Assembly (NCBI GenBank): GCA_003258735.1
Contig: QHME01000010.1
Coordinates: forward strand, 1-59,502
DNA length: 59,502 bases
Origin: Candidatus Melainabacteria bacterium
GTDB taxonomy: Bacteria; Cyanobacteriota; Vampirovibrionia; Gastranaerophilales; Gastranaerophilaceae
Reading direction: 5' to 3'
Part shown: positions 58,056 through 59,502 of the stretch, piece by piece
Layout of the letters: each line of letters starts with the position of its first letter
Position numbering within the stretch: the stretch's first letter is position 1
The notes under the pieces: generated by a model
What the model saw: the letters and a program-made list of their open reading frames with translations, nothing else
Database searches by the model: none
What the model was told of the DNA's origin: nothing
Program-made: the position numbers and the translations under genes

Positions 58056-58093
58056 AAAAAATGGAGTTCTTAACATTTGTTAAAAACTCCATT
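58056..58093 (-). terminator. Terminator of valS
   Basis: On the minus strand AATGGAGTT and AACTCCATT are perfect arms. TTTAAC and GTTAA inside pair as well, and T residues follow. It lies about 20 bases after the valS stop. Confidence 0.82.
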
Positions 58094-58110
58094 GATATTT
58101 CTGTAAAAAA

Positions 58111-59502
58111 TTATGCTTTAAATGTTTCAATTAGTTCATTAATTGCATTTTCTTGAACAAGAATTTCATCAATTCTGTCCTTTGTTTGTTTAATTAGCTC
58201 AGCAGGAGCATTTGCAACAAACTTAGGATTATTAACTCTACCTTCCAATGATTTACGTTCATTTTGAAGTTTTCCGAGTTTCTTTTCCTGTCTTGCAATT
58301 TCAGCATTGAAATCAATTAAATTTTCCAAAGGTATAATAATTTTAGATGCCGAAACAACTGCTGTTGCCGATTTTTTAGCGACTGGAGCACTATCATCCG
58401 CGTATGTAATATTTTGAACTTTTGCCATACGCTTAATATAGCTTTCAATAGCCATAAAAATAGGTTTTTCAAGTTTTGTTGCCCTAATTTCAATATCAAA
58501 CAATACAGACATGGCAATATTGAAACTTTGACGAACATTTCTCAAAGATTTGATTGTCTCGAATACTAATTCCATCTCTCGCGCCTCTTTAGGGAAGGAC
58601 AATTTATCTTCATAAACAGGATATGGGGCAAGCATGATTGCTTTAATATCAGTTTCTTTCGGAATCAATTGCCATACGTGTTCTGTAATATGCGGCATAA
58701 TAGGATGTAACAATCTCAATGACATATCAAGGACATATCTTAATACTCTTTGAGTGTTCAATTTAATTGACTCATCTTGTAATTGAACTTTTGCAATTTC
58801 AACATACCAATCACAGTATGAATTCCAGAAGAAATCATACAATGTATGAGCAGTCTCTCCTATTCTGTAATTTTCGATATTTGCATTAACTTCTTTTGCT
58901 GTATTATTCAATTTATCCAAAATCCATTTATCAGCAATCGTCAATTTTGAATAATCAATATCGTTGTTATCAACCCCATCAAGGTTCATCAATACAAATC
59001 TCGATGCGTTCCAAATTTTATTAGCAAAGTTTCTGCCATATTCAAAACGTTCATCACTAATTTTGATATCTTGACCTCCATAAGTACACAATGAAGTCAT
59101 TGTGAATCTCAAAGCATCACAACCGTATTTATCAATAATTACAACAGGGTCAATTGTATTACCTTTAGTTTTAGACATTTTTTGACCTTTTTCATCACGA
59201 ACTAAACCGTGAATATACACAGTTGAAAAAGGTGCTTTCCCAGTAAATTCAAGACCCATTGTAATCATTCTTGCAACCCAGAAGAAAATAATATCAAAAC
59301 CTGTTACAAGAACTGAAGTTGGATAGAATTTTTTGAAATCATCAGTTTCACTATTTGGGAAACCCATTGTTGAAAATGGCCACAAACCTGATGAGAACCA
59401 AGTATCTAAACAATCTGAATCCTGAGTATATTTAGATGGGTCCGGATTTTCTTTTGCAACAACCATCTCACCAGTTTCATTGTTATAATAAGCTGGAATC
59501 TG
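58111..59502 (-). CDS. valS: Valyl-tRNA synthetase, C-terminal part (partial)
   Basis: The frame is open to the window edge, where QIPAYYNNETGE precedes the ATG at 59466; the real start lies outside. It shows DTWFSSGLWPFSTMGFP, the class I motif KMSKTKGN (the KMSKS loop), an anticodon-binding helical domain (about 180-330 of the visible part) and the C-terminal coiled coil (about 390-450, EIARQEKKLGKLQNERKSLEGR) that contacts the tRNA. It charges tRNA-Val. The visible part is about 463 residues of a roughly 880-residue enzyme. Confidence 0.95.
   Translation of the reverse strand, partial: QIPAYYNNETGEMVVAKENPDPSKYTQDSDCLDTWFSSGLWPFSTMGFPNSETDDFKKFYPTSVLVTGFDIIFFWVARMITMGLEFTGKAPFSTVYIHGLVRDEKGQKMSKTKGNTIDPVVIIDKYGCDALRFTMTSLCTYGGQDIKISDERFEYGRNFANKIWNASRFVLMNLDGVDNNDIDYSKLTIADKWILDKLNNTAKEVNANIENYRIGETAHTLYDFFWNSYCDWYVEIAKVQLQDESIKLNTQRVLRYVLDMSLRLLHPIMPHITEHVWQLIPKETDIKAIMLAPYPVYEDKLSFPKEAREMELVFETIKSLRNVRQSFNIAMSVLFDIEIRATKLEKPIFMAIESYIKRMAKVQNITYADDSAPVAKKSATAVVSASKIIIPLENLIDFNAEIARQEKKLGKLQNERKSLEGRVNNPKFVANAPAELIKQTKDRIDEILVQENAINELIETFKA

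Overview
The window is AT-rich, densely coding bacterial DNA with 63 protein genes that I can support, two tRNAs, and no rRNA, CRISPR array, transposase or phage gene. The gene content points to a non-photosynthetic relative of Cyanobacteria, most likely a gut Gastranaerophilales (Vampirovibrionia / Melainabacteria). This is inference. It rests on an AMIN-domain amidase, a DUF3326 protein, a radical SAM/DUF2344 fusion next to RNase E/G, CsaB, short pilin-like proteins, flagellar genes, and an RND/TolC pump with meso-DAP peptidoglycan enzymes (a Gram-negative envelope) at low GC.

Layout. 1-4.5 kb: end of pgi, a secreted protein, trxB, a pilin-like protein facing an XRE regulator, a HEAT-like small protein, a patatin lipase. 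4.5-4.7 kb: tRNA-Leu. 4.7-7.9 kb (minus): eda-kdgK-csaB-flavoprotein operon. 8-12 kb: CHASE2 cyclase, repeat-rich gap, yajQ and three small unknown genes. 12-18.6 kb (plus): radical SAM/DUF2344, RNase E/G, two small membrane proteins, L-serine dehydratase. 18.8-20.4 kb: an AAA+ ATPase with an unrecognised N-terminal region. 20.7 kb: tRNA-Arg. 20.9-33.2 kb: cell-wall region (AMIN amidase, murI, DUF3326, SH3-amidase, ftsI-murE-nagA-ilvD-uppS-rdgB). 33.3-39.1 kb: RND efflux operon. 39.1-46.2 kb: small genes, CoA-disulfide-reductase-like enzyme, FAD oxidoreductase, MnmC-like methyltransferase, thrB, ferredoxin, a hydrophobic small protein and an unlisted 55-residue gene. 46.3-48.8 kb: glmS and a secreted repeat protein. 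48.9-53.3 kb: sugar locus (GH38 alpha-mannosidase, lone ABC permease, phosphomannomutase/phosphoglucomutase). 53.4-59.5 kb (minus): rsfS, rpiB, flagellar hook/rod-like protein, fliK-like, fliJ, rpsA, and valS, which is cut by the window edge.

How genes work together. glmS, nagA, murI, murE, uppS, ftsI and two amidases cover peptidoglycan precursor supply, synthesis and turnover. csaB may decorate an envelope polysaccharide. eda/kdgK form the lower Entner-Doudoroff branch. The radical SAM/RNase pair, rsfS, rpsA and valS serve RNA and translation.

The most interesting signals are regulatory and small-scale. Seven genes without a Shine-Dalgarno sequence have a -10-like hexamer six or seven bases before the start codon, as expected for leaderless mRNA. 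A near-perfect 22-bp hairpin covers the ferredoxin ribosome binding site, and a 13-bp inverted repeat covers the start codon of the CoA-disulfide-reductase-like gene. There is an MnmC-like enzyme with a large insertion, a small protein made of a 40-residue tandem duplication, a minimal NagA, and a dispersed intergenic repeat present three times. No single multi-gene system is clearly new; the best candidates for undescribed biology are listed as separate findings.
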